Shown here: positions 14,660 through 22,443 of the stretch, piece after piece
Layout: the number at the start of each line of letters is the position of its first letter
Numbering within the stretch: the first letter of the stretch is position 1
Source of the DNA: an uncultured Alphaproteobacteria bacterium
Lineage (GTDB): Bacteria; Pseudomonadota; Alphaproteobacteria; Caulobacterales; Parvularculaceae
Length of the DNA stretch: 41,891 nucleotides
Direction of reading: 5' to 3'
NCBI GenBank assembly: GCA_902826095.1
Contig: CADEDN010000030.1
Span: 1 to 41,891 of the forward strand
Notes under the pieces: model-generated
What the model saw: the letters and a program-made list of their open reading frames with translations, nothing else
What the model was told of the DNA's origin: nothing
The model's database searches: none
Made by a program: the position numbers and the translations under genes

Positions 14660-16150
14660 ATGTTCGGACGCAAAACAGCAGAAGCCGACGCGCCTCCGCC
14701 GGCCTCGCCGCAGGCGGCGAAGCCGAAGGCGAGCGTCGCCGCGCCAAAGCCCGTCGCCGCCGCAAAGCCCGCCGCCGGCGGACCCGCGTCGGCCGCCAAG
14801 AAAGGCGCGCAAGGCGCCCAGCCGCCGCGCGTTCACGCGGTGGCGAAAGCGCAGCCGATCGAGATCGGCGGGCGCACCGACGAATATTTCCAGACGAAGA
14901 CGACGATTTTCAACGCGCTGATCGACACGATCGATCTGTCGCAGCTCGCGCAGCTCGACACGGCCTCGGCGGCCGAAGAGATTCGCGACATCGTCAACGA
15001 GATCATCTCGATCAAGAACGTGCAGATGTCGATCGCCGAGCAGGAAGCCCTGCTCCAGGACATCTGCAACGACGTTCTGGGTTACGGGCCGCTCGAGCCG
15101 CTGCTCGCGCGCGACGACATCGCCGACATCATGGTGAACGGCGCGAACCGCGTCTTCATCGAGGTCGGCGGCAAGATTCAGCTGACCAATGTGCGCTTCC
15201 GCGACAATGCGCAGCTGATGAACATCTGCCAGCGAATCGTCAGCCAGGTCGGCCGGCGGGTCGACGAAGCCTCGCCGATCTGCGACGCGCGTCTTCCCGA
15301 CGGCAGCCGCGTCAACGTCATCGCGCCGCCGCTGTCGATCGACGGCGCCGCGCTCACCATCCGGAAGTTCAAGCGGGACAAGCTTCGCATCGCCGATCTC
15401 GTGCGCTTCGGCTCGATTTCGCCGGAAGGCGCCAAGGTCCTTGAAGTCGTCGGCGCCTGCCGCATCAACACGCTGATCTCCGGCGGCACCGGCTCCGGCA
15501 AGACGACGCTGCTCAATTGCATGACGAGCTTCATCGAGCATGACGAGCGGGTGATCACCTGCGAAGACGCCGCCGAACTCCAGCTCCAGCAGGCCCACGT
15601 CGTCCGCCTCGAAACGCGCCCGCCCAATCTTGAAGGCCAGGGCGAAGTGACGATGCGCGATCTCGTCAAGAACTGCCTCCGGATGCGTCCCGAACGGATC
15701 ATCGTCGGCGAGGTGCGGGGGCCTGAGGCCTTCGACCTCTTGCAGGCCATGAACACCGGCCATGACGGATCGATGGGAACCTTGCACGCGAACAGCCCGC
15801 GCGAAGCGCTTCAGCGGATTGAATCGATGATCACGATGGGCGGCTACAATTTGCCGTCCAAGACGATCCGGGAAATGATCGTCGGCTCGATCGACGTCAT
15901 CATTCAGGCGGCGCGTCTTCGCGACGGCTCGCGCCGCATCACGCACGTCACCGAGGTGCTCGGCACCGAAGGCGACACGATCATCACGCAGGACCTCTTC
16001 GTTTTCGAAATCAACGGCGAGGATGAAAACGGCAAGCTCAACGGCCGGCACCGGTCGACCGGCATCGCGCGGCCGGCTTTCTGGGATCGCGCCAAATATT
16101 ACGGCATGGAAGAGGCGCTGGCGGAGGCGCTCGACAGCGCGGCGGAATAG
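14660..16150 (+). CDS. cpaF: Secretion ATPase CpaF/TadA
   Basis: A 496-residue hexameric type II/IV secretion ATPase that powers pilus assembly. The first 70 residues are Ala/Pro/Lys-rich linker. The core begins near residue 90. Visible motifs are Walker A SGGTGSGKTT (about 273-282), the Asp-box region CEDAAELQLQ (about 300), Walker B-type RIIVGEVRGPEA (about 345-356) and the His-box GHDGSMGTLHANSPREAL (about 370-387). All catalytic elements look intact. It sits between cpaE and the two platform proteins, as in other Tad loci. Confidence 0.95.
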   Translation: MFGRKTAEADAPPPASPQAAKPKASVAAPKPVAAAKPAAGGPASAAKKGAQGAQPPRVHAVAKAQPIEIGGRTDEYFQTKTTIFNALIDTIDLSQLAQLDTASAAEEIRDIVNEIISIKNVQMSIAEQEALLQDICNDVLGYGPLEPLLARDDIADIMVNGANRVFIEVGGKIQLTNVRFRDNAQLMNICQRIVSQVGRRVDEASPICDARLPDGSRVNVIAPPLSIDGAALTIRKFKRDKLRIADLVRFGSISPEGAKVLEVVGACRINTLISGGTGSGKTTLLNCMTSFIEHDERVITCEDAAELQLQQAHVVRLETRPPNLEGQGEVTMRDLVKNCLRMRPERIIVGEVRGPEAFDLLQAMNTGHDGSMGTLHANSPREALQRIESMITMGGYNLPSKTIREMIVGSIDVIIQAARLRDGSRRITHVTEVLGTEGDTIITQDLFVFEINGEDENGKLNGRHRSTGIARPAFWDRAKYYGMEEALAEALDSAAE

Positions 16151-16158
16151 GACTCCCG

Positions 16159-17157
16159 ATGGACTCTGAGCTGCTCTTTTCCGCGATCCTCGGCCTCGTC
16201 GGCTTCGGGGCCCTCGCCTATGTCGTGCTCGCGCCGACGCAGAGCGACAAGACGAAGAAGAGGCTGACGCAGCTCGACGCGAAAAAGAACGCCAAGCGCG
16301 CGAGCGCCGCCGCGCAAAATGACGCCGCCTCGAAGGACCGGCGGCGCAAAGTCACCGAAGCGCTGTCGAAGGTCGAGGGCAAGACCAAGGAAATCAAGAA
16401 GGCGAAGAAACGGCGCGTCACGCTCGAGCAAAAGCTCGAACAGGCCGGCCTCGCCTTCGGGCCGCGCGAATTCTACATCGGCTCGATCGTCACCGCGTGC
16501 ATTCTCGGCGTCGTCGGGCTGATTTCCGGCCAGAAACTCATCGTGACGGCCGGGATGTTCTTCATCGGCGGCCTTGGCCTGCCGAACTGGTATGTCGGAT
16601 TTGCGATTTCGCGCCGTCAGAAGAAATTCACCAACGAATTTTCAAACGCGATCGACGTTATCGTGCGCGGCGTGAAGTCGGGCCTGCCCGTCAATGAGTG
16701 TCTCAAGATCATCGCGGCCGAGGCGCCAAAACCCGTCAACGAGGAATTCGAGCAGCTGGTTGAAGGATTCCGGATCGGCCTCACGCTCGATCAGGGGATG
16801 GCGCGGATGTATGAGCGCATGCCGCTGCAGGAAGTCTCGTTCTTCGGCATCGTCTTGATGATCCAGCAAAAGACCGGCGGCAATCTCGCCGAGGCGCTGT
16901 CGAATCTCGCCGGGGTCTTGCGCGGCCGCAAGCTGATGGAAGGCAAGATCAAGGCGCTGTCGGCGGAAGCCAAGGCGTCGGCGATGATCATCGGCGCCCT
17001 GCCGTTCCTCGTCATGGGCGCGGTCAAATTGTCGTCGCCCGCTTATCTTGATCCGCTGTTCTTGACGAAAACCGGCAATTTCATCCTGCTGGGCGCCGGC
17101 CTGTGGATGAGCATGGGCATCTTCGTGATGAAGAAGATGATGCAGATCAAGGTCTAG
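16159..17157 (+). CDS. tadB: Tad pilus inner-membrane platform protein TadB
   Basis: A 332-residue type II secretion F-domain protein. An N-terminal hydrophobic helix is followed by a long Lys/Ala-rich charged stretch (about 30-95), two helices (about 110-155), the GspF-like cytoplasmic domain (FSNAIDVIVRGVKSGLPVNE, MIQQKTGGNLAEALSNL) and C-terminal helices. It forms the inner-membrane platform with TadC and is driven by CpaF. It starts eight bases after the cpaF stop. Confidence 0.92.
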   Translation: MDSELLFSAILGLVGFGALAYVVLAPTQSDKTKKRLTQLDAKKNAKRASAAAQNDAASKDRRRKVTEALSKVEGKTKEIKKAKKRRVTLEQKLEQAGLAFGPREFYIGSIVTACILGVVGLISGQKLIVTAGMFFIGGLGLPNWYVGFAISRRQKKFTNEFSNAIDVIVRGVKSGLPVNECLKIIAAEAPKPVNEEFEQLVEGFRIGLTLDQGMARMYERMPLQEVSFFGIVLMIQQKTGGNLAEALSNLAGVLRGRKLMEGKIKALSAEAKASAMIIGALPFLVMGAVKLSSPAYLDPLFLTKTGNFILLGAGLWMSMGIFVMKKMMQIKV

Positions 17158-17168
17158 GGGCGCCGTTA

Positions 17169-18143
17169 ATGGACGCGATAATCAACACAGTCACAGACCG
17201 GCAATTTCAGGTCGCGCTCCTCGTCGCGCTCGCCGCGATCGCGACCGTCTACACGGTCATCGAACCCTTCCTCGTGAAGGACAAGATGGCGGAGCGGATG
17301 AAAACCGTCGCCGAGCATCGCGAGCGCCTGCGCGCCGCCCAGCGCGAATCCTTCGCCCGCAAGACTGGCACGCTGCGCGCCGCATCCGCGCAGGGCGTGC
17401 TCAAGAATCTTGTCGAAAGCCTGAAGCTCCTTGAGGCGTTCGACGCCGAAGAAGCGCGCAAACAGCTGATGATGGCCGGCTATCGCGGCCAGCGCCCGGT
17501 GTTCATCTTCATGGCGGCGCGCATCGGCATGCCGTTTGTCGCCGCCTTCGCCTGCTGGGTTTATGTCTACATCATGAAGGGCGTCGAGCTTGACAGCTTC
17601 AGCAAGCTGATGGCGATCGTCGGGTCGTTCTTCGCGGGATTCTACATTCCGAACATCCACGTCAAGAACGCCGTTTCAAAGCGCCAGCAGAAGATTCAGA
17701 TCGCCTGGCCGGATGCGCTCGACCTCCTCCTCATTTGCGTCGAAGCCGGCATGTCGATCGAAGTCGCGCTGCAAAAAGTCGGGCAGGAAGTCGCGGGCAC
17801 CTCGCCGGAGCTCGCTGAAGAGCTTGGGCTGACGGTCGCCGAACTCTCTTATCTCCAGGAACGCAAGGCCGCCTATCAAAATCTCGCCGAGCGGACTGGT
17901 CTTGACGGCGTCAAGGGCGTGACGACGGCGCTGATCCAGTCCGAAAAATACGGCACGCCGCTCGGCCAGAGTTTGCGCGTCATGGCGCAGGAAAATCGCG
18001 ACCACCGCATGCAGGAAGCCGAGCGCAAAGCCGCGGCGCTGCCGCCGAAGCTGACCGTGCCGATGATCGGCTTCTTCCTTCCGGTCTTGTTCGCCGTCAT
18101 CCTCGGGCCGGCGATCATGTCGGTCATGGGCATGACCGAATAG
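17169..18143 (+). CDS. tadC: Tad pilus inner-membrane platform protein TadC
   Basis: A 324-residue F-domain membrane protein, paralogous to TadB. It has an N-terminal helix (FQVALLVALAAIATVYTV), a middle pair of helices, the cytoplasmic domain (AWPDALDLLLICVEAGMSIE, YGTPLGQSLRVMAQENRDHR) and a C-terminal helix (MIGFFLPVLFAVILGPAIM). The ATG at 17169 is chosen because GGGG lies at suitable distance, just past the tadB stop; the longer open frame would overlap tadB by 55 bases. It is the last Tad gene here. The usual tadD, tadE, tadF and tadG do not follow, so those must lie elsewhere. Confidence 0.92.
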   Translation: MDAIINTVTDRQFQVALLVALAAIATVYTVIEPFLVKDKMAERMKTVAEHRERLRAAQRESFARKTGTLRAASAQGVLKNLVESLKLLEAFDAEEARKQLMMAGYRGQRPVFIFMAARIGMPFVAAFACWVYVYIMKGVELDSFSKLMAIVGSFFAGFYIPNIHVKNAVSKRQQKIQIAWPDALDLLLICVEAGMSIEVALQKVGQEVAGTSPELAEELGLTVAELSYLQERKAAYQNLAERTGLDGVKGVTTALIQSEKYGTPLGQSLRVMAQENRDHRMQEAERKAAALPPKLTVPMIGFFLPVLFAVILGPAIMSVMGMTE

Positions 18144-18146
18144 GGT

Positions 18147-18575
18147 CTAAGCGAGACCGCCGTCGCGCCGCGGAAAGTCGTCGGCGGTCTCGAACCAGCC
18201 GATGCGGCTTTCGCGCCAGATGTGGAACGTCGGCGGCGCGAGCGAGGGATCGTCAAGCGTCGCTGTGTTGACGCCGAGCGTCTCCTTCGGATCGTCCTCG
18301 CGAAAGAAGAGATAAGTTCCGCAATCCCCGCAGAATTCGCGGCCCGCGCGCGCCGACGCGCGATAGGTTTTCGGCGTCCCTTTGGTCAACCAGACGCGCG
18401 CCGGCGAAACGGCGAACCAGGCGACGACCGGCGCGCCGGACTGGCGCTGGCAGGTTCGGCAATGGCAATAGCCCGATTGCGCCACGTCGCCCGCCGCGAC
18501 CATGTAACGAACGGCGCCGCAAAGGCAGCCGCCTTGGGCGTCGGCGGGTAACGTAATCGTTTTTTGCGTCGACAT
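18147..18575 (-). CDS. GFA/CENP-V family zinc protein
   Basis: A 142-residue protein of the glutathione-dependent formaldehyde-activating (GFA)/CENP-V fold. The zinc-binding cysteines appear in order as GCLCGAVRY (about 16-24), CHCRTCQRQSG (about 37-47) and EFCGDCGT (about 83-90). Most members have no proven enzyme activity, so none is assigned. The frame is open upstream, but the family N-terminus and ATG fit 18575. It is convergent with tadC (three-base gap) and divergent from the acetyltransferase at 18645. Confidence 0.85.
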   Translation of the reverse strand: MSTQKTITLPADAQGGCLCGAVRYMVAAGDVAQSGYCHCRTCQRQSGAPVVAWFAVSPARVWLTKGTPKTYRASARAGREFCGDCGTYLFFREDDPKETLGVNTATLDDPSLAPPTFHIWRESRIGWFETADDFPRRDGGLA

Positions 18576-18644
18576 GGAGCCGCGACGATAGTCTGCGCGG
18601 CGATCGCGCGCCAGTGCGGTCGGCCGGAACCGGAGACAGCCCGC

Positions 18645-19082
18645 ATGCCGATCGAATTCCGCTTTCTTGGGCGCGAAGACGCCGCCGCGCTTGACCGCGT
18701 CGCCGCCGACGTCTTCGACAATGAGATCGTTCCCCAAAGCGTCGAGGCGTTTCTCGGCGACCCTCGTCACCTCCTTGCCGTCGCCGTCGATGCGGGGCTC
18801 GTCGTCGGCATCGCGACCGGCGTCGAAATGTTCCATCCCGACAAGGCGCCGCAGCTATTTGTCGAGGAAGTCGGCGTCGCTAAGACCCATCGCCGGCGCG
18901 GGATCGGCCGGCGGCTCATGGACATGCTGTTCAGCGAAGCGAAAAGGCGCGGTTGCGATCATGTATGGGTCGGAACCGAAACCGACAATGGCGCGGCGAA
19001 CGCGCTTTACCGATCAATTCCAGACGGCGCGCCGGCGCAGGCCTTTATTCTCTATGAATGGGAATTCGACGACAACGCGTAG
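18645..19082 (+). CDS. GNAT-family acetyltransferase
   Basis: A 145-residue GNAT domain protein using acetyl-CoA. The cofactor loop is HRRRGIGRRLM (about residues 87-97, the Q/RxxGxG/A motif), preceded by the beta-4 strand LFVEEVGV and followed by NGAANALYRSI. The overall layout recalls the AAC(3)-I branch of small acetyltransferases, but this does not show aminoglycoside activity. ATG 18645 has CGGAGA eight bases upstream; the longer open frame lacks a ribosome site. It is divergent from the GFA gene and convergent with the transglycosylase ten bases away. Confidence 0.83.
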   Translation: MPIEFRFLGREDAAALDRVAADVFDNEIVPQSVEAFLGDPRHLLAVAVDAGLVVGIATGVEMFHPDKAPQLFVEEVGVAKTHRRRGIGRRLMDMLFSEAKRRGCDHVWVGTETDNGAANALYRSIPDGAPAQAFILYEWEFDDNA

Positions 19083-19092
19083 GCGAGCCGCG

Positions 19093-20811
19093 CTATTTCC
19101 CGGCCCCGTCGGCGATCTGCTCGATCGCTTCATAGAGCGGCAGCTTGCCGGCGGCGACGAGGTCGCGGCTCGTCGGCGTCTGGCCGAGGCGCTGGCTGTA
19201 GACCCAGAAATTCGTCAGCACTTTTTCGACGAAGTCCCGGCTTTCCGGATTGGGAATGCTTTCAATGAAGAGAAGCGGGTCTTCGATTGCGACTTCGCGT
19301 TTCCAGCGGCGCAAATTGCCGGGGCCGCCATTATAGGCGAGCGCCATGTCGAAGAGATCGCCGTCCGCCGTCGTCTCGATCAGGTGGTTCACATAATCCT
19401 GTCCGATCGAAAGATTGACCGCCGGATCGTAGAGCTTGTCGCGGCTTTTGCCGCGCAGGCTCTTGTCATTCGCCATGTAGCTCGCGGTGCGCGGCATCAA
19501 TTGCATCAGCCCGCGCGCGCCGACGCGGCTGGTCGCTTCGGTCTTGAATTTCGATTCCTGGCGCATCAGCGCGTAAATGAGCGCCGGGTTCGCGGTGAAA
19601 CCGTTCGACGGCGCGTAGCCCGGCACCGGAAAGAGGCCGGATTCAAACTCGCGGCCCTGATGGAACAGCGCGAGATCAAGCTGCGCGGCCGGCAAATTCA
19701 GCGCGGATTCGACCGCGAGAAGGTCGACGGCGCGCCTGTCGTCGATGCGCCCGTTGATCCAGCGGAATTCGAGTTCGGCCTCGCTGGCGCGTCCGACCTG
19801 CGCGAGCGCGACAGCGCGCTTGACGGCGGGTTCGGCGGCGGCGAGCGCGGCGAATTTTTCTTCGGTCAGCGCCGGCGCCGTCCATTGGTAGTCGTAGCGG
19901 CGGCCGAGCTGCGCGAGCGCAAGCTGTCCATAGAAGGTGAAGGGATAGGCGGCGGCGATTTCAAGATGGGGCGCGACGTCCTCGCCGCGGCCGTCAGCGA
20001 GCGCGGTGCGGGCCGCCCAGAAGCCGGCGGCCGAGCGCAGGGCGGGATCTTGTTCCTTCACGCGCGCCATCGCGGAAAACCGCTCACGAGCGGTCGAGAG
20101 GTCGCCCTCCCGAAAATGGATGAGGCCGCTGATCCAGTAGGCGAGGACCGCGCTGTCGCCGTTCTGCTTCGAGATTGCGTCGGCGATCTCCTTGGCGCGC
20201 GCCTGATAGCCCTGATAATAAAGGCTCGCCGCGACCCATGACCGCATGCGGTCGAATTGCCGCTCGGTGATCGCGCCGCGCTTCAGGTGCTTTTCGATTT
20301 CATTGAGCGCCGCGCTTGCCTGCTCCTTTTTGGTGAGATGGCGGACGCGCCCCTCGATCTGCGTCAGCAACGGCCGGCTCGTCTTCGCATAGTCGCGTTC
20401 AAGGTCGGGATGCATCGGGGGCGCCGGCTCGTCGCGCCATTTGCGCGACAGCGGCGTCAACGGCGCCGAAGCGCCCTTGGGCTTCTTGCGCCTTGCGAGC
20501 GCATGGATTTTATCCGCGTCCGGATGGTCGGCGTAATAGGCCATCCATTCCTTCAACTCGTCATAGGTCGAGCGATAGGCGGTCGGATGGAGATAGCGCT
20601 CCATTTTCACATAGCCCATCAGCGATTTGTCGCCGAGCGCGTCGATCTTGCGGTCGGCCTCGCGCCAGCGGCCGCTTTCCTGCAGATCGAAAATGTCCTC
20701 GTAGAGCGCGCGGTCTTCCTCGCTGAGGACCCGCGGCATGAAGGATTCGTCGGCCGCCGCCGCCGGGACGGCGATCAGCGCGGCAAGGAGGACGAACAGG
20801 ATTCGCAACAT
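19093..20811 (-). CDS. slt: Soluble lytic murein transglycosylase
   Basis: A 572-residue periplasmic peptidoglycan lyase. A signal peptide (1-20, ending PAAAA) is followed by a long helical superhelix region (about 40-390) and a C-terminal SLT domain (about 405-540). The catalytic glutamate is near residue 419 in ALMRQESKF; GARGLMQLMP, LSIGQDYVNHLI and MALAYNGGPGNLRRW are the other family motifs. It cuts glycan strands to form 1,6-anhydromuropeptides. AAGGGA stands about seven bases before the start at 20811. The uracil-DNA glycosylase gene is 54 bases upstream on the same strand. Confidence 0.92.
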   Translation of the reverse strand: MLRILFVLLAALIAVPAAAADESFMPRVLSEEDRALYEDIFDLQESGRWREADRKIDALGDKSLMGYVKMERYLHPTAYRSTYDELKEWMAYYADHPDADKIHALARRKKPKGASAPLTPLSRKWRDEPAPPMHPDLERDYAKTSRPLLTQIEGRVRHLTKKEQASAALNEIEKHLKRGAITERQFDRMRSWVAASLYYQGYQARAKEIADAISKQNGDSAVLAYWISGLIHFREGDLSTARERFSAMARVKEQDPALRSAAGFWAARTALADGRGEDVAPHLEIAAAYPFTFYGQLALAQLGRRYDYQWTAPALTEEKFAALAAAEPAVKRAVALAQVGRASEAELEFRWINGRIDDRRAVDLLAVESALNLPAAQLDLALFHQGREFESGLFPVPGYAPSNGFTANPALIYALMRQESKFKTEATSRVGARGLMQLMPRTASYMANDKSLRGKSRDKLYDPAVNLSIGQDYVNHLIETTADGDLFDMALAYNGGPGNLRRWKREVAIEDPLLFIESIPNPESRDFVEKVLTNFWVYSQRLGQTPTSRDLVAAGKLPLYEAIEQIADGAGK

Positions 20812-20865
20812 GGAGGGGTCCCTTGTTCGGCGCGCGCGCCTTTCGCGATCGTAATGATCCCAGCG

Positions 20866-21654
20866 TTAAGCATCTCTTAACCGGACGGCAAGTGTTTGAA
20901 GATCCGCCCAGGCGAGGCGCTTCTGGGAAGGCTGGCGCAACAAAAACGCCGGATGGAAGACGGGGATCGCCGGGACTTTCATCCCGGACGGGAGAATGAT
21001 GTCCCGCCATTGGCCGCGCGCGCGCATGATGCCGGCGACGCCGAGCAGGGCGCCGGTCGGCGCGCCGCCCGCAAGCAAGATCGCCTTCGGCGCCGTCAGT
21101 TCGATCAGCCGTTCGACAAACGGCCTGCAGATCGCGATTTCTTCCCGCGTCGGCGTGCGGTTGCCGGGCGGGCGCCAGTAGACGACATTGGAGATCAGCG
21201 CGTCTCTGGTTCGAGAGCGTCCGATCGCCGCCAGCATCTTGTCGAGAAGCTGCCCGGCGCGTCCGACAAAGGGCTTGCCGACAGCATCCTCGTCCCGGCC
21301 CGGCGCTTCGCCGATGACGAGCAGGGACGACCCCGGAACGCCGTCCGTAAAGCAGGTGTTGCGCGCGCCGGCCTTCAGCGCGCAGCCGTTGAAAGCGGCG
21401 ACGGCCGCCGCAAGCTCATCAAAACTGTTGCAGGCGGCGGCGGCCGTAGCGGCGTGCGCCGCCGCCTCATCGGCGCTCGGGCCGGACGCCGCCGCGATGA
21501 CCGCGACCGGCGCCGGCTGGAGCTTCGGTCTTGTCGGCGGCTCGACGGCGCGCGGCTTGAACTGGTCGACCGGATCGGGCGCGACCGCCTCATCGACGCC
21601 GGCGTCGACATACCATCGCAACAGCGCGCGCGCTGCGTCCGTTCTGTCCTGCAT
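20866..21654 (-). CDS. Uracil-DNA glycosylase, family 4-like
   Basis: A 262-residue DNA repair enzyme of the family 4/5 uracil-DNA glycosylase group. The domain spans about residues 85-262 after an Ala/Pro-rich N-terminal arm. Motifs seen are VIGEAPGRDEDAVGKPFVGR (active-site region, about 113-132), WRPPGNRTPT (about 160-169) and IPVFHPAFLLRQ (about 230-240, with the C-terminal catalytic histidine). Only C91 and C176 occupy positions of the four cysteines that hold the 4Fe-4S cluster in thermophile enzymes: C91 is followed by ALK rather than CxxC, and a tryptophan precedes RPPGN. This variant seems usual for alphaproteobacteria, so cluster binding is uncertain. Confidence 0.87.
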   Translation of the reverse strand: MQDRTDAARALLRWYVDAGVDEAVAPDPVDQFKPRAVEPPTRPKLQPAPVAVIAAASGPSADEAAAHAATAAAACNSFDELAAAVAAFNGCALKAGARNTCFTDGVPGSSLLVIGEAPGRDEDAVGKPFVGRAGQLLDKMLAAIGRSRTRDALISNVVYWRPPGNRTPTREEIAICRPFVERLIELTAPKAILLAGGAPTGALLGVAGIMRARGQWRDIILPSGMKVPAIPVFHPAFLLRQPSQKRLAWADLQTLAVRLRDA

Positions 21655-21699
21655 CGCCCGTTTGCATCACGCCTTCGGCCCGCCGTCAAACGCTGATCG

Positions 21700-22374
21700 T
21701 CAAACGCTGATCGCGAACAGGCATTGCGACGCGTAATAAAGCGGCAATCCCCAGAGGCGGTTGAAAAACGCGCGCGCGCGGAACTGGTCGCGCGCGACCG
21801 AAAGGTCCGAAACAGCAAAGCCGGCGGCGGCGAGGGCGAACTGCGCGCTTTCCCGTGAGGGCGCCGCCGACCAGTGGCCGACGCTTGCGGCGACCATGAC
21901 GCTGATGATGAGGGAATAGAAGATGACCGGCCCGCGAAAGGCCTTGAGGTCGCGCCAGAGCCAGGCGAGCAATCCGATGGCGAAGACCGCGGCGGCGAGG
22001 GCGGCGCTGATCGCCGCCGGCGTGACGGCGACGCCGCCGATCAGGAACGCGGCGACATAGGCGGCGTGCCCGGCGGCGAAGGCGCCCATGCCGGCGAGGA
22101 AAGATCGCGGCGCGCGCGCAATCAGCAGCACGTCGCCGGCGGCGCAAAGGACGAGACCCGCCAGGATCGCCCGGCCAAAGGCGCTGTCCGGCGCGCCGGC
22201 CGCGATTCCCGCCAAGATGAACGCCAGCGACGCCGCGGGCTTGAAAACGCTCTTCAGGCGGACGCTCTCGCGCCGTTCGGCGTAGAGCAGGCCGCCGACA
22301 AGCGCGCCGCACAGCCCGACAAACACCATGGCGGACGACATCCAGGGGCCCCACGCTGACAGACGAATTGGCAT
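21700..22374 (-). CDS. YhhN/TMEM86-family membrane protein (lysoplasmalogenase-like)
   Basis: A 224-residue polytopic membrane protein with about seven or eight hydrophobic segments. Family motifs visible are KSVFKPAASLAFIL (about 42-55), LCAAGDVLLI (about 76-85), GHAAYVAAFL and FAVSDLSVARDQF (about 185-197). The conserved acidic residues of the YhhN fold are present in GD and SD. Vertebrate members hydrolyse lysoplasmalogens; the bacterial role is poorly known. The ATG at 22374 gives the family N-terminus with a weak ribosome site; a downstream ATG (MSSAMVF) is possible. Divergent from ETF-QO across 69 bases. Confidence 0.82.
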   Translation of the reverse strand: MPIRLSAWGPWMSSAMVFVGLCGALVGGLLYAERRESVRLKSVFKPAASLAFILAGIAAGAPDSAFGRAILAGLVLCAAGDVLLIARAPRSFLAGMGAFAAGHAAYVAAFLIGGVAVTPAAISAALAAAVFAIGLLAWLWRDLKAFRGPVIFYSLIISVMVAASVGHWSAAPSRESAQFALAAAGFAVSDLSVARDQFRARAFFNRLWGLPLYYASQCLFAISV

Positions 22375-22443
22375 TTGCCGATGAATTTTGCCAAAAGCAA
22401 ACGCCGCTGCGAGACAGCAGGGCGATACGGGAAGGACCTCTGC

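Noticed and set aside
13020-14765. Very long minus-strand open frame (581 codons) opposite cpaE
   Set aside because: Antisense shadow of a GC-rich gene. It is full of Arg/Asp repeats with no recognisable domain, and the plus strand encodes a clear CpaE.
14390-16051. Minus-strand open frame of 553 codons opposite cpaF
   Set aside because: Shadow frame. CpaF on the plus strand has intact Walker motifs and family length.
18645-19082. Aminoglycoside 3-N-acetyltransferase resistance gene
   Set aside because: There is only a general GNAT resemblance to the AAC(3)-I branch, with no mobile context and ordinary local composition.
18667-20241. Plus-strand open frame of 524 codons
   Set aside because: It runs out of frame through the acetyltransferase and antisense to the lytic transglycosylase, and has no coherent domain.
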